Part shown: positions 39,701 to 47,145 of the stretch, one piece after another
How the letters are laid out: each line of letters starts with the position of its first letter
How positions within the stretch are numbered: the first letter of the stretch is position 1
NCBI RefSeq assembly: GCF_014836495.1
Contig: NZ_JACSQT010000004.1
Coordinates: forward strand, 228,211 to 292,210
Length of the DNA: 64,000 nucleotides
Reading direction: 5' to 3'
Source: Cytobacillus stercorigallinarum
GTDB taxonomy: Bacteria; Bacillota; Bacilli; Bacillales; Cytobacillaceae
Notes under the pieces: generated by a model
What the model saw: the letters and a program-made list of their open reading frames with translations, nothing else
The model's database searches: none
What the model was told of the DNA's origin: nothing
Position numbers and translations under genes: made by a program

Positions 39701-40383
39701 TTTTCAAACCAATTTCGAGCAGATTCTTCCGTCATATCGGTTACTTTCGTTAGGGCACCAATAACAAAGTCCGCATCAAAGTAAAAACTATTACGACGTT
39801 CTTCCCACGCTTCACCAGCTAATGACTTAAATTCCGCTTTAAACGCCTCATAGACTCCCTGTTTATCCAGGTACTTCTCCATTTCGGCCACACCGGGTAT
39901 ATCTCCGTAATAGCCACGATGCTCATAAAATACCTTCATGAAGACACGGAGAATTGCATCTTCTTTTGATTTGTTATCGAGTGAACCTTTCGAATCTATG
40001 TTGAACAGAATAACCTCTGTTTCCACATCAGCCGTTCTTTGCATATTCGCATATACAAGAGGGTCTTGTACTTTATCTTGGAAGAAATCAATCGCTTGTT
40101 TACCTTTTACCTTCTTGTTTTCAAGTAAGTAAGCAAGTATCTTCAGAAAGTGTGATTTACCGGAACCAAAAAATCCTGAAATCCAAACCCCCATCTTATC
40201 AGTTACTCCATTAATCCCTTTTTGATAGTTCTCATAAAACTTAGAAAGGTGTTTTTGCAGCTCACGGGTAACGACATACTCGTCCAATTCCTGATAAATA
40301 TTATCTTCATCTTGTTGAGCTACTTTAATGACTCCACGAATATCACGTTCAATGTCTTTTTGAAACATATCTTTAATAATCAT
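36799..40383 (-). CDS. brxC: BREX ATPase BrxC (PglY-like)
   Basis: 1194-residue AAA-type ATPase with Walker A GFFGSGKS at residues 70-77 and a Walker B-like LIFLVDEIGQYI. The C-terminal half has long coiled-coil stretches and a charged tail. BrxC is required for both phage defence and methylation in BREX. It follows brxB by about 20 bp and ends 15 bp before the preferred pglX start. Confidence 0.93.
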   Translation of the reverse strand: MIIKDMFQKDIERDIRGVIKVAQQDEDNIYQELDEYVVTRELQKHLSKFYENYQKGINGVTDKMGVWISGFFGSGKSHFLKILAYLLENKKVKGKQAIDFFQDKVQDPLVYANMQRTADVETEVILFNIDSKGSLDNKSKEDAILRVFMKVFYEHRGYYGDIPGVAEMEKYLDKQGVYEAFKAEFKSLAGEAWEERRNSFYFDADFVIGALTKVTDMTEESARNWFENGVNNFEISIEKFAKDVNEYINNKGKNFHLIFLVDEIGQYIGDNRSLMLNLQTVAEDLGTHCKGKVWIMVTSQESIDSIIKVKGDDFSRIQGRFDTRLSLSSISVDEVIKKRILLKKDFANDKLKVLYPEKSAILKNLISFRESTADLRGFDNEQEFADVYPFMPYQFKLLQNVFEQVRKHGSSGKHLSEGERSMLSAFKEAGLQYKNAEEGTLIPFYAFYDTIKEFLNPSISRVIEGAYENPALKDDDFNIDLLKVLFMIKYVKELPANLDNIATLMVTHIDEDKLQLKEKIKVSLRKLISQTLVQKNGDNFIFLTDDEQDINREIKSLNIDEDIVKRELAHYIFQDLYDEKRFRYNSEYSFTYNQKMDEKNYGNQTSNIGMQILSPLSDHYQKSEQELMMMTSGNGEMIIKLGGNEAYIEEIGEALRIEEFRKKTNITQLPENIQNILNNKQAEVRERRRRVRELLEDAIKDSAFFINGDKVEIKGATVREKINAAFTMLVDNVYTKLSYVKEHLDNERTLISILASNDEQLSFEETLKVNPNDLAKREVSDFISLQDDLKKQVRIKILFDRFGDKPYGWKMLDIAGMIAHLLKEQRIRIRYNAEYLEPEDNVNTLVTIFTKTQEADKAIVLKRVKVDEKLIKTAKSICKDVFNKTDLADDEDGLLKDIRLLVEKQIDEIKGYKARYEGRKYPGMSLLDKGLEYFEQFHNGLDNVSFFNKLKELEDDLLDWEEDIVYVKSFFGTDQKKIFDDGLAAIRKYDESKSYLTGVEVEGVINKLQSILQDPIPYKKIKDIPELIHAMDEQINNVLNEKRENAHKRLKDDSDYLSLLTSQYGVSNETKERVNRYYQELNANVDTYTDIYKVDATVSQSTSFKEKMEGHIEREIEEWKRKKEEEQRKRPDGEVVDPPVSPVEPTIQKQPVKVTKLVNVKTLTTEDDVDKYINALSNKLKQIIKENKQIEFVE

Positions 40384-40402
40384 CTAAATTCCCCCTATCC
40401 TT

Positions 40403-40969
40403 TTAATCGACTAATCGAAATGCCCGGTAATAATTATCATCCTTAAATTTTCCAAACAATTGTAATGATTGCCCATCATATTTTCCAGGGAAAAACATGA
40501 TAACGGGAACATTGTCCAACACTTCTTGTAAGTTATTTAAAATATTGTGGGAACGAACAAATGGATAAACCTTACCTATTCCAGTGAGGAACACCACATT
40601 ATAATCATCCATTTGTTCTTTAATCTTTCCTAGAAACACTTCTGGCTTAGCAAATGTCGTCATTGCTTTAAACAATTGATCTTTCCCTTGTCGTTCTTCC
40701 ATTTCAAAGATTCGGTCAAAGATCCTTTTATCCTTTGTAATTTCTAACAGCATCTTATACAAATCAAACTCAATAATTCTACGGTTCGATCCTTCATAAC
40801 CAAATTCTTTCTTAATATGCTTAATATAATCCCTTACCACAAGTTCTTCTTGCGGCTCGTAGTCAAATACGTAAAAGCTAATTTCATTGCCAAGGCCACG
40901 TCCCTCTATGAACTTATCCTCTTTAATTTTCGGTATTATCTGATCCAGTCTTGCATTCAAATTTGCCAC
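40403..40969 (-). CDS. brxB: BREX protein BrxB
   Basis: 188-residue DUF1788-type BrxB. Recognised by context and by MANLNARLDQIIPKI and YDGQSLQLFGKF. Its molecular role is unknown, but it is conserved in type 1 BREX between brxA and brxC. Confidence 0.88.
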   Translation of the reverse strand: MANLNARLDQIIPKIKEDKFIEGRGLGNEISFYVFDYEPQEELVVRDYIKHIKKEFGYEGSNRRIIEFDLYKMLLEITKDKRIFDRIFEMEERQGKDQLFKAMTTFAKPEVFLGKIKEQMDDYNVVFLTGIGKVYPFVRSHNILNNLQEVLDNVPVIMFFPGKYDGQSLQLFGKFKDDNYYRAFRLVD

Positions 40970-40980
40970 ATATTTACCCC

Positions 40981-41577
40981 CTATTCACCCATTGCACGTA
41001 TATAACGAGCATCACCAATTTGAGTGAGATGATTCTTTATCTGTTCATCAATGATTAGCCTGTCTAACTCTTTACCTTTTCTGGTTCTTAACATTCTGCT
41101 TTCATACAGCACTTGCATGTAAGCTCTTTGTAACTTTTCAATATTAATATCGCTCCAACTGGCTACCTTTTCACTTTGTTCAGCCTTAGAGGTGAAGAAG
41201 AGATTAATGTCCTTCTTTTCTATTAGGTAGTCATTATTATGTAGCTTTTCCCCTATTACCTCATCCATGAATTCAAAAAACAGCAAATCAGTCTTCATAA
41301 TGGCATACAGGTTAAGGGTCTTTCCCGTTTCAATGGAACCTTCTAGCATTAAAGCCGCCAGAGTTTCGTCAATAACTTCTGCCCTTTTCATAACGGAAGG
41401 TAGTGCTCTATTGATTCTCCCTTGATTATTAAATTGAAACAGATTTTCTTCCTTTACTTTTTTTCTTATTTCATCTTTGGCTAAGCCCTGTTGTTTCAAC
41501 TTTATAACCTGTTTTAATTCAAAAAGTAAAAAAGATGCTCCATTTAAACTTGAAGAATATTCTAATTCTATTGTCAT
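40981..41577 (-). CDS. brxA: BREX protein BrxA
   Basis: 198-residue DUF1819-type BrxA, a small DNA-binding winged-helix protein in studied systems. The family start YSSSLNGASFLLFELK is present. I chose the ATG at 41577 with AAGG upstream instead of a TTG at 41598. Second gene of the operon, 12 bp before brxB. Confidence 0.88.
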   Translation of the reverse strand: MTIELEYSSSLNGASFLLFELKQVIKLKQQGLAKDEIRKKVKEENLFQFNNQGRINRALPSVMKRAEVIDETLAALMLEGSIETGKTLNLYAIMKTDLLFFEFMDEVIGEKLHNNDYLIEKKDINLFFTSKAEQSEKVASWSDINIEKLQRAYMQVLYESRMLRTRKGKELDRLIIDEQIKNHLTQIGDARYIRAMGE

Positions 41578-41608
41578 GCAATCAAACCTTTCAGACAAGA
41601 CTATTTTC

Positions 41609-41845
41609 CTATTTTATTTCCAATACTTTTCCCACCACAGCCAAACGCCTTTTACCACATTGCTGCTGGACTACTTTTGTAAACTGATTATCCTTAATTA
41701 GTTTCTCTTGATTATGTTCATATAAATTCTTTATCCCATCTATTAGCTCATTCTCTTTTATCTCTTCCTGCCAATAAGAATCGACTAGCTTGTTCAAATC
41801 AACAGCCAAATCTCTCTGTGTACGGTAAAACATTTTCAGTTCCAC
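41609..41845 (-). CDS. Small protein heading the BREX operon
   Basis: 78 residues from a GTG at 41845 with an AGAGGTGA site (a TTG at 41863 would add six residues). Alpha-helical and charged (FYRTQRDLAVDLNKLVDSYW), ending QQQCGKRRLAVVGKVLEIK. No family named with confidence. It lies between the BREX promoter and brxA, 31 bp from the latter, so it is co-transcribed and could be a BREX accessory or regulator. Confidence 0.6.
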   Translation of the reverse strand: MELKMFYRTQRDLAVDLNKLVDSYWQEEIKENELIDGIKNLYEHNQEKLIKDNQFTKVVQQQCGKRRLAVVGKVLEIK

Positions 41846-41881
41846 AGGATTCACCTCTTGCAATTTTCTTACTTACCTCTT

Positions 41882-41960
41882 ATTTTAGTCTTATTTAATT
41901 TGGAACTCAATGTAAAGGGTAAGCTAATTTTTGTTCTATTGTGTTAAACATAATACAATA
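41882..41960 (-). promoter_or_regulatory. BREX promoter with upstream palindrome
   Basis: Minus-strand promoter: -35 TTGAGT (41910-41905), 17-bp spacer, -10 TAAAAT (41887-41882), about 40 bp before the first gene. Upstream, 41937-41960, TATTGTGTTA-AACA-TAATACAATA has 10-bp arms with one mismatch; I take it as the likely site of the XRE regulator at 42257. The rest of 41961-42207 holds only a second hairpin (GAGAC..GTCTC, 42002-42028). Confidence 0.6.
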
Positions 41961-42207
41961 AGTTCGGTTGTAGTTTGGTTTATCATTATATAACGTCAAA
42001 AGAGACCAACCATAAGGTCCGTCTCCCTAAAACTTAACTGATTGTTGTTCTTAATGAATTTATTCAAACCCACAGTTTGTGTATTTGCTTATAAAGTCTT
42101 TATTGGAGCCTGATTGAGTACATTATATCAATCATAACTTCCATGATCATTTTATAGTGTACCCGAAACGTCCCCAATCGAGTTCCAATGACATTTTGAA
42201 TTAAAAA

Positions 42208-42252
42208 AACGCCATTGAATAACTGGTATATTCCCTGTTATTCAACAGCATT
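42208..42252 (-). terminator. Terminator of the BREX-linked XRE gene
   Basis: Arms TTGAATAAC and GTTATTCAA within a longer CGCCATTG / CAACAGCA pairing; seven Ts follow on the minus strand. Confidence 0.75.
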
Positions 42253-42256
42253 TCTT

Positions 42257-42535
42257 CTAATTTTTTATCCTTTTAAACTCCTTAATGTCCTTTATAATTC
42301 TTTCCAAATATGCCATAAGGCTATAATTGTCCCAATTGAAACCACAAAGAAGTAAGACTAACCTTGTATTTAAAAGAGCGTTTCTTTGACCTACCTCTAT
42401 TCTATAAATGAAGGCTTCGGATAAATCGGTTTTGTCTGCCAAATCCTTCAAACTCATGCCGTACTGTTGCCGTGATCTTCTAACATATGCCCCAAAGTCA
42501 TTTAATGCCATCTCTATTGCTTCATCATTATTCAT
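42257..42535 (-). CDS. Small XRE-family regulator next to BREX
   Basis: 92 residues: an XRE helix-turn-helix (YGMSLKDLADKTDLSEAFIYRIEVGQR) plus a short tail. ATG at 42535 with GGAGG nine bases upstream. Its position upstream of the BREX promoter, and a palindrome between the two, suggest that it controls BREX. No WYL-type BrxR gene, the usual BREX repressor, is present. Confidence 0.75.
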   Translation of the reverse strand: MNNDEAIEMALNDFGAYVRRSRQQYGMSLKDLADKTDLSEAFIYRIEVGQRNALLNTRLVLLLCGFNWDNYSLMAYLERIIKDIKEFKRIKN

Positions 42536-42722
42536 ACCACATATCCTCCAGTCTATCTTACTGGCAATCACCAGTCCCATTTTTGTTGCTGCCCTGTATA
42601 CTACTGAAGATAATGGCGAAATATAACTCCCTAATCGAACCATAATAAGTTATTAAATATTCATCAGATCAATAGTATAAAAGGAATTACAAACTACTAG
42701 AAAAACAGGAGAGTGATGTGTA

Positions 42723-43241
42723 ATGCAGCAAGAGGAATTTCAAAAGATGGACCTAATTGAACGTGCAGAATATGTGAATAGTTTGTTAGCAAAGGAAAAA
42801 GAGGAACCCCTTAGAAAAGTGGCGGAGAAACTTCAATTGAACTATAGCTCCTTCTGCAAAGAGATGCGAAAAGGTGGGTATTCATTTAACCAGTCAAGGA
42901 AGCAATATGAGAAGACATTCTCTATAGAAGAGTATAAGGAGGTTGAGAAATATATAAACAAAAGTGGAGATGCAAATGATGTTGTTCAGTTTATCAAAGA
43001 TCACTTTGATGAACTCAAAGTTCTATTGGAGGTACATTCTAGTCAGTTGGTCTTGAATCCAATCGTCTATGACGCAAATATCGAAACTGTAACAAAGACA
43101 GTGCAAATTAATTCCAAGGTATACAGTGAATTCTCTGATTTGTGCTCGAAAAAGTTCGGCCATTTAAGATTACGTGATGTCTTATCACAGTGCATTTATG
43201 AATTTTGTGAGAGAAATAAGGACAAGACCCCTAGATTATGA
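42723..43241 (+). CDS. Putative DNA-binding protein, divergent from the XRE gene
   Basis: 172 residues. N-terminal HTH-like stretch (LRKVAEKLQLNYSSFCKEM), a basic linker, and a C-terminal region (VQINSKVYSEFSDLCSKKFGHLRLRDVLSQCIYEFCE) that could be a ribbon-helix-helix or dimer domain. Similar small proteins occur on plasmids and phages; I cannot name the family. It has an AGGAG-type site. Confidence 0.6.
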   Translation: MQQEEFQKMDLIERAEYVNSLLAKEKEEPLRKVAEKLQLNYSSFCKEMRKGGYSFNQSRKQYEKTFSIEEYKEVEKYINKSGDANDVVQFIKDHFDELKVLLEVHSSQLVLNPIVYDANIETVTKTVQINSKVYSEFSDLCSKKFGHLRLRDVLSQCIYEFCERNKDKTPRL

Positions 43242-43251
43242 TTTCTAGGGG
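43228..43251 (+). terminator. Bidirectional terminator between convergent genes
   Basis: CCCCTAGA / TCTAGGGG stem around a nine-base loop, overlapping the stop of the plus-strand gene; a T-run follows at 43263. It also ends the minus-strand cassette gene at 43257. Confidence 0.75.
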
Positions 43252-43256
43252 GACTG

Positions 43257-44069
43257 TTATATAGTTTTTTTATTTCCATTCCATTCATTTAACAATTCGA
43301 TGATTTCATTCTGTGATTGACTGTTCCAACTATATCGACTCCGTTGCAGGCAATTCTCATTAACGTTTGCCCCCTTTTCAAGGACAGCCTTACAAACCTC
43401 AAAGTATCCAAAATAGGAAGCGATTTCTAGCAGTGATCTGCCAAGAGTATCCAATTGATTAGGATCAGCTCCCAATTCAAGTAATCTTTTTACAAAAGGT
43501 AGCTTGTTATTAAACACCGCCCAGTAAATTAGGCTTTCGCCATTTACTTTTTCATTAACTTCATGATTATTCAAGTATTCATCTAGTTTCTTAAAATTAT
43601 TTGAATTTAGTATCTTTATATAGTCCAATTGGGAATCCCTAGGCGTGTTCCTTTTTGCAATTCGCTTCATCTTTTCAGTCATCTCTTTATTATATTTCCT
43701 ATACTCATTCATTTCCGGTTGGGCCTTTCTTATATCCTCGGAACTTTTTAAACCGAAACCGATCATGTCTTCAACTGATAATACTTCTCCCCCATGACTA
43801 TCATCGACCTCAAAAAAGGGCAATTGTAACCTTTGCCAGAACTCTGAATCATATTGCTCATCATTTAGGATTATCTTAATACCATATGTCTCAAAGTCAG
43901 AGAAAACACCCGTGCAATCTCCTTCTCCACTTTTTAGTGCATGCTCAATGCTTTCCTTCAATCGTAATAAAGCAGCTTTATTCGATACAATTAAGACATC
44001 TTGGTGAGGCTCTTTTTGAGAGTATATATACAAAAGAGGAGGTCCTTCACGGTCCTTTTCATTGTTCAT
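43257..44069 (-). CDS. Ankyrin-repeat protein of the unknown cassette
   Basis: 270 residues. The C-terminal third contains ankyrin repeats (SLIYWAVFNNKLPFVKRLLE, then GRSLLEIASYFGYFEVCKAV with GADPN and GANVN turns). The N-terminal 150 residues are unfamiliar. Ankyrin proteins usually bind other proteins, so it may be an inhibitor, immunity or adaptor protein. Last gene of the cassette, 6 bp after the previous gene. Confidence 0.7.
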   Translation of the reverse strand: MNNEKDREGPPLLYIYSQKEPHQDVLIVSNKAALLRLKESIEHALKSGEGDCTGVFSDFETYGIKIILNDEQYDSEFWQRLQLPFFEVDDSHGGEVLSVEDMIGFGLKSSEDIRKAQPEMNEYRKYNKEMTEKMKRIAKRNTPRDSQLDYIKILNSNNFKKLDEYLNNHEVNEKVNGESLIYWAVFNNKLPFVKRLLELGADPNQLDTLGRSLLEIASYFGYFEVCKAVLEKGANVNENCLQRSRYSWNSQSQNEIIELLNEWNGNKKTI

Positions 44070-44075
44070 TTAGCT

Positions 44076-44357
44076 TTACTCCCTATTTCCAAATTGATTA
44101 ATATAAGCCTGTAGAAATTCTTCAAATTCTTTATCTTCAAGGTAAAATAAGTCTATATTAGAAATCGGCATTTTATATCCCTTCGAATCTATTTCAAAAC
44201 CTTCTCTCTTGCCAAATCCATCATTTTCGGATGAGTATTCATGTTTTAGTAAATCTATTAACTGAAAGAAACGCATGTCCGGGTTTGACTCCCATATTTC
44301 TTGAAGCAAATACAAAAGCCTTTTTATTCTCCCAGGGTCTCTCTTCTCTTCATTCAT
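44076..44357 (-). CDS. Small hypothetical protein of the cassette
   Basis: 93 residues from the ATG at 44357 (AGGGGGG site). The opening RDPGRIKRLLYLLQEIWESNPDMRFFQLI resembles a small family of alpha-helical proteins found in many bacteria, function unknown. An ATG at 44447 would add 30 residues and overlap the previous gene by 11 bp; less likely from the ribosome site. Confidence 0.6.
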   Translation of the reverse strand: MNEEKRDPGRIKRLLYLLQEIWESNPDMRFFQLIDLLKHEYSSENDGFGKREGFEIDSKGYKMPISNIDLFYLEDKEFEEFLQAYINQFGNRE

Positions 44358-44436
44358 CCCTTTATTCCCCCCTATTCTAATTGTTAGGCTCTTTTTCCAC
44401 TGATTTACCCTAAAATGTTTTCCCTTGTTTAAGAAT

Positions 44437-45171
44437 TTAATTTTCATTTGCTAATTCTTTCTCTTGTAATCTTGTCATTGCCTCTATTGCCACCTTTAAA
44501 TGTTTATCTTCAGGCTTTGCAGTAAAAAGAATATATTGTACAACCTTGCCAATCATCAATACAGAACTCCAAATTACTTTTGGTTCAGTCTTCCATAACT
44601 CATATCCAATACTCCAAGAGACTAGAAACACCCAAACTCCATCACCAAATACCATAGATAGTATAAAAAAACAGATGAAAATAGAAACCGCTAAATTTGT
44701 CCCACAGTCTCTATGTGTCCTTGGTTGCTTTTTTACTCTTTCTAACGTCAAATTCTGATTACTCTCATAAGCATTTGCAATCATGTGTTCAGCCGCATGG
44801 TACTTACCTATCGGGCTTATTTTTATCACTAGGCCAGCTATAACTAGAAAGAAAAACAACATCTCTAAGGTGTTAATTGGGATAGTATATAATAAATGAA
44901 AATTTGATTTTCCAATGAATATAAGCTCTATTAATAACGAGACTATTGCCGCAAATAAAAACCGTCTCCAATTTTCAATTATTAGTTCAAATACCATTGA
45001 AAAAGAGCGAACGAAGGGGACCTTAGAAAAAATAATCGTTATTTTCTTATCTCCCTTTTTCAGTCTCGTTTCTGTTGTGATTTTCCTATCCTTGAGTCGG
45101 GATAAAGCCTGATACTTATCCCCAGTAAAACTAACAGAATTATATCCAGCTCTTCCTCCGTATATTTTCAC
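44437..45171 (-). CDS. DUF1385 (YqhQ-like) membrane protein
   Basis: 244 residues with a short N-terminal cytosolic part, four or more membrane helices, and the family signature split as YHAAEHMIANAYE and RTHRDCGTN, a His/Glu/Asp/Cys set that may bind metal. B. subtilis YqhQ is the known relative, of unclear function. In this cassette it would supply a membrane component. Confidence 0.7.
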   Translation of the reverse strand: MKIYGGRAGYNSVSFTGDKYQALSRLKDRKITTETRLKKGDKKITIIFSKVPFVRSFSMVFELIIENWRRFLFAAIVSLLIELIFIGKSNFHLLYTIPINTLEMLFFFLVIAGLVIKISPIGKYHAAEHMIANAYESNQNLTLERVKKQPRTHRDCGTNLAVSIFICFFILSMVFGDGVWVFLVSWSIGYELWKTEPKVIWSSVLMIGKVVQYILFTAKPEDKHLKVAIEAMTRLQEKELANEN

Positions 45172-45194
45172 TATCTATCACTCCTACTTAAACT

Positions 45195-45293
45195 TTACTT
45201 CCTCCTTCTCGACTTCCAAATAATCGTTGTAGCAACTGCACCTAATAAAATAATAATCAGAATAGCAACAGTGGAAACAATTAATAACCACAC
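45195..45293 (-). CDS. 32-residue single-helix membrane peptide
   Basis: GTG start with a GGGGAGGAG site. Sequence is one hydrophobic helix (LLIVSTVAILIIILLGAV) and a basic tail WKSRRRK, so it should insert with the C terminus inside. It lies between the 509-residue gene and the DUF1385 gene on the same strand. Codon-by-codon reading shows no stop inside. Effector-like membrane toxins, or small subunits of membrane complexes, look like this; no family assigned. Confidence 0.5.
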   Translation of the reverse strand: MWLLIVSTVAILIIILLGAVATTIIWKSRRRK

Positions 45294-45358
45294 AATAACT
45301 CCTCCCCTTTATATAAATTTCATTAATTCCTTGGTTAAGTACCTACATCTTCGTTACT

Positions 45359-46888
45359 TCATTTCATATATTTATTAAACAAACCTTTATTTTCGAAATA
45401 TGCTCTAAAGAGTTTCCGCAGCTCACTGTAATTCTCAAAAGTCAAAAGCATAACCACCATTTGTTTTATGACATTAGTGGCTTCATTTTCAATCCAATCC
45501 CATGATGCTCTTGTTAATACTAGATTTTGATGTTCTTGGATTATTTGACTCAACACTTTGATTAATTGGCCTTGTTCTTCTACCTCCCCAATTAACTGCA
45601 TTAAATCGCTCCTCTTACTAAGACTATCTTCAACAGCTTCTTTTACGGTCGTGATAATGTTCATGATACTTTCGCTTATCTCGTACTGATCATTCCAATA
45701 CAACAACTCATCAAAGGCATAGATAACATCCCGCTCCAACTTAACATAGGAATCGTCTTCTATTTCCTTCAGTTTCCTTCCTTTTTCCTTTAGCATTTTT
45801 ACAATATCTTGATATTTCGCTTCTATTGTCTGGACAAACTGGTTATTGTCGCCCAATTTCCCTTTAAGAACACTTATTACCTTTTCTTTTGGAACATATC
45901 TCCTTGTCCGTCTTCCCATATATCCCATGTCTAAAAACATGTTTCCGAATTGTGACTCGACTGTCTCAGGTACTTCATTTGCAATTCCTATATTTGCTCT
46001 TGTATCTGGTTCAATCATTACCCATGTTGAGCAAATTGCCTTTGTAAACTCAATAGGTTCAAACTTCGGACCATTGTTATCAAAACAACATATGTCAGTT
46101 AGTATTTCTAATGGGAGACCAGCGTTTAGAAATCTTATAATGACAAGCTCAGCTCCTAGTTGTACAGGACTTTTGAAATCTTGAAGTTCTTTAGAGAAAT
46201 AATTTCGTATCGTATTCATGTTAAAATGTTTTCCAACAAGGCCATCCACTTCCTCACTAGCACCAATGGAAAGGTCGTATAAAGCCTCAAGCTGCTTTTC
46301 TTCTATACCAATTACCTCCAAACGCTCTAAGAGCTTGGAAGGGTTAACTCGGACAGGTAAATCTATTGGCTTTTCTAAAATAGAATTAGCCCAATTTACT
46401 GCATTTTGTGCCTGGTCTTTGGAAATATCACCATAGACACATGCAAACTTCGGAAACCTACTTTCGATTAACGCAGCGATGGCAAGGAGATAAATATGAT
46501 AATCCTTACCTTGGGTTTTTGAATAAAAAACTTCTCTTGCTCCTCGCTCGTTCTTATTTAAAAAGTTTAATAAAATATCTTCTTTCGCTCTTTCTTCTTT
46601 CAATCTACTATATCTATCTAAACTAGAAAACAAGGTAAAACTCTCTCCAGTTTCTTTGCTTTCTAAGTCTCCATTTATTTTCCAATATTCTGCCTCGGAA
46701 CCATAGCCTTCGACATTTTGTCGTTCTGTTCGGTCTAATACGAATCGCATAAATCCATTAACACTATCCACGTTTAACGTTGCAAATGGGTACGCTTGTA
46801 TCAACTGTAACGTCTCTTCAAAAACCTTTTGCCAATCTTCCTGGTTAATATGATTCGGGATTATGTCCAGGCCAATATAAATTCCCAT
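45359..46888 (-). CDS. 509-residue hypothetical protein heading the cassette
   Basis: Soluble protein starting MGIYIGLDIIPNHI, with no motif I recognise. Residues 1-60 look like a small alpha/beta unit; a helical, charged C-terminal half follows (coiled tendency near 350-400). Good AGGAGG site at ATG 46888. It is the first gene after a leader with a short ORF and a terminator. Not recognised as any named family; it may be the sensor or effector of a five-gene unit. Confidence 0.65.
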   Translation of the reverse strand: MGIYIGLDIIPNHINQEDWQKVFEETLQLIQAYPFATLNVDSVNGFMRFVLDRTERQNVEGYGSEAEYWKINGDLESKETGESFTLFSSLDRYSRLKEERAKEDILLNFLNKNERGAREVFYSKTQGKDYHIYLLAIAALIESRFPKFACVYGDISKDQAQNAVNWANSILEKPIDLPVRVNPSKLLERLEVIGIEEKQLEALYDLSIGASEEVDGLVGKHFNMNTIRNYFSKELQDFKSPVQLGAELVIIRFLNAGLPLEILTDICCFDNNGPKFEPIEFTKAICSTWVMIEPDTRANIGIANEVPETVESQFGNMFLDMGYMGRRTRRYVPKEKVISVLKGKLGDNNQFVQTIEAKYQDIVKMLKEKGRKLKEIEDDSYVKLERDVIYAFDELLYWNDQYEISESIMNIITTVKEAVEDSLSKRSDLMQLIGEVEEQGQLIKVLSQIIQEHQNLVLTRASWDWIENEATNVIKQMVVMLLTFENYSELRKLFRAYFENKGLFNKYMK

Positions 46889-46959
46889 TCTTCATCCTCC
46901 TCATAGGTGAATCTCTTCCAACTCTTTACCAATGACTAAAGTCAAAGGAAAATAAAAAA

Positions 46960-46990
46960 GCCCGTATTCCCCCTTAACTGGAATACGAGC
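46960..46990 (-). terminator. Leader terminator (attenuator) before the cassette
   Basis: Stem GCTCGTATTCC / GGAATACGGGC (11 pairs, one G-U) with a nine-base loop, then six Ts. It lies about 70 bp upstream of the first cassette gene, downstream of a good promoter, with no gene ending there, so it must act on the cassette leader. Confidence 0.8.
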
Positions 46991-47036
46991 CATTTAATAT
47001 ATTGAATTTTATTTTAAACGAAGTTTTTTCAATCAT
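46974..47036 (-). CDS. Candidate leader peptide, 20 residues
   Basis: ATG at 47036 after a GCAGGGA site; stop TAA in the loop of the terminator at 46974. The last codons (GSYSS) are the 5' arm of the hairpin. A ribosome at the stop would cover that arm. Small and without homologues I know, so a coincidental ORF is possible. Confidence 0.5.
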   Translation of the reverse strand: MIEKTSFKIKFNILNGSYSS

Positions 47037-47068
47037 AGTTTTCCCTGCTTTTCATTTTATTAAATTGT

Positions 47069-47097
47069 ATTATAAATAAGATTAATGCGATAATCAA
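47069..47097 (-). promoter_or_regulatory. Promoter of the five-gene cassette
   Basis: -35 TTGATT (47097-47092), 17-bp spacer, perfect -10 TATAAT (47074-47069). It faces the leader ORF. Confidence 0.7.
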
Positions 47098-47145
47098 GGT
47101 AAGTATTTGGATAAACTTTACATTACTAAGAAAAAAGGTGAAAAT

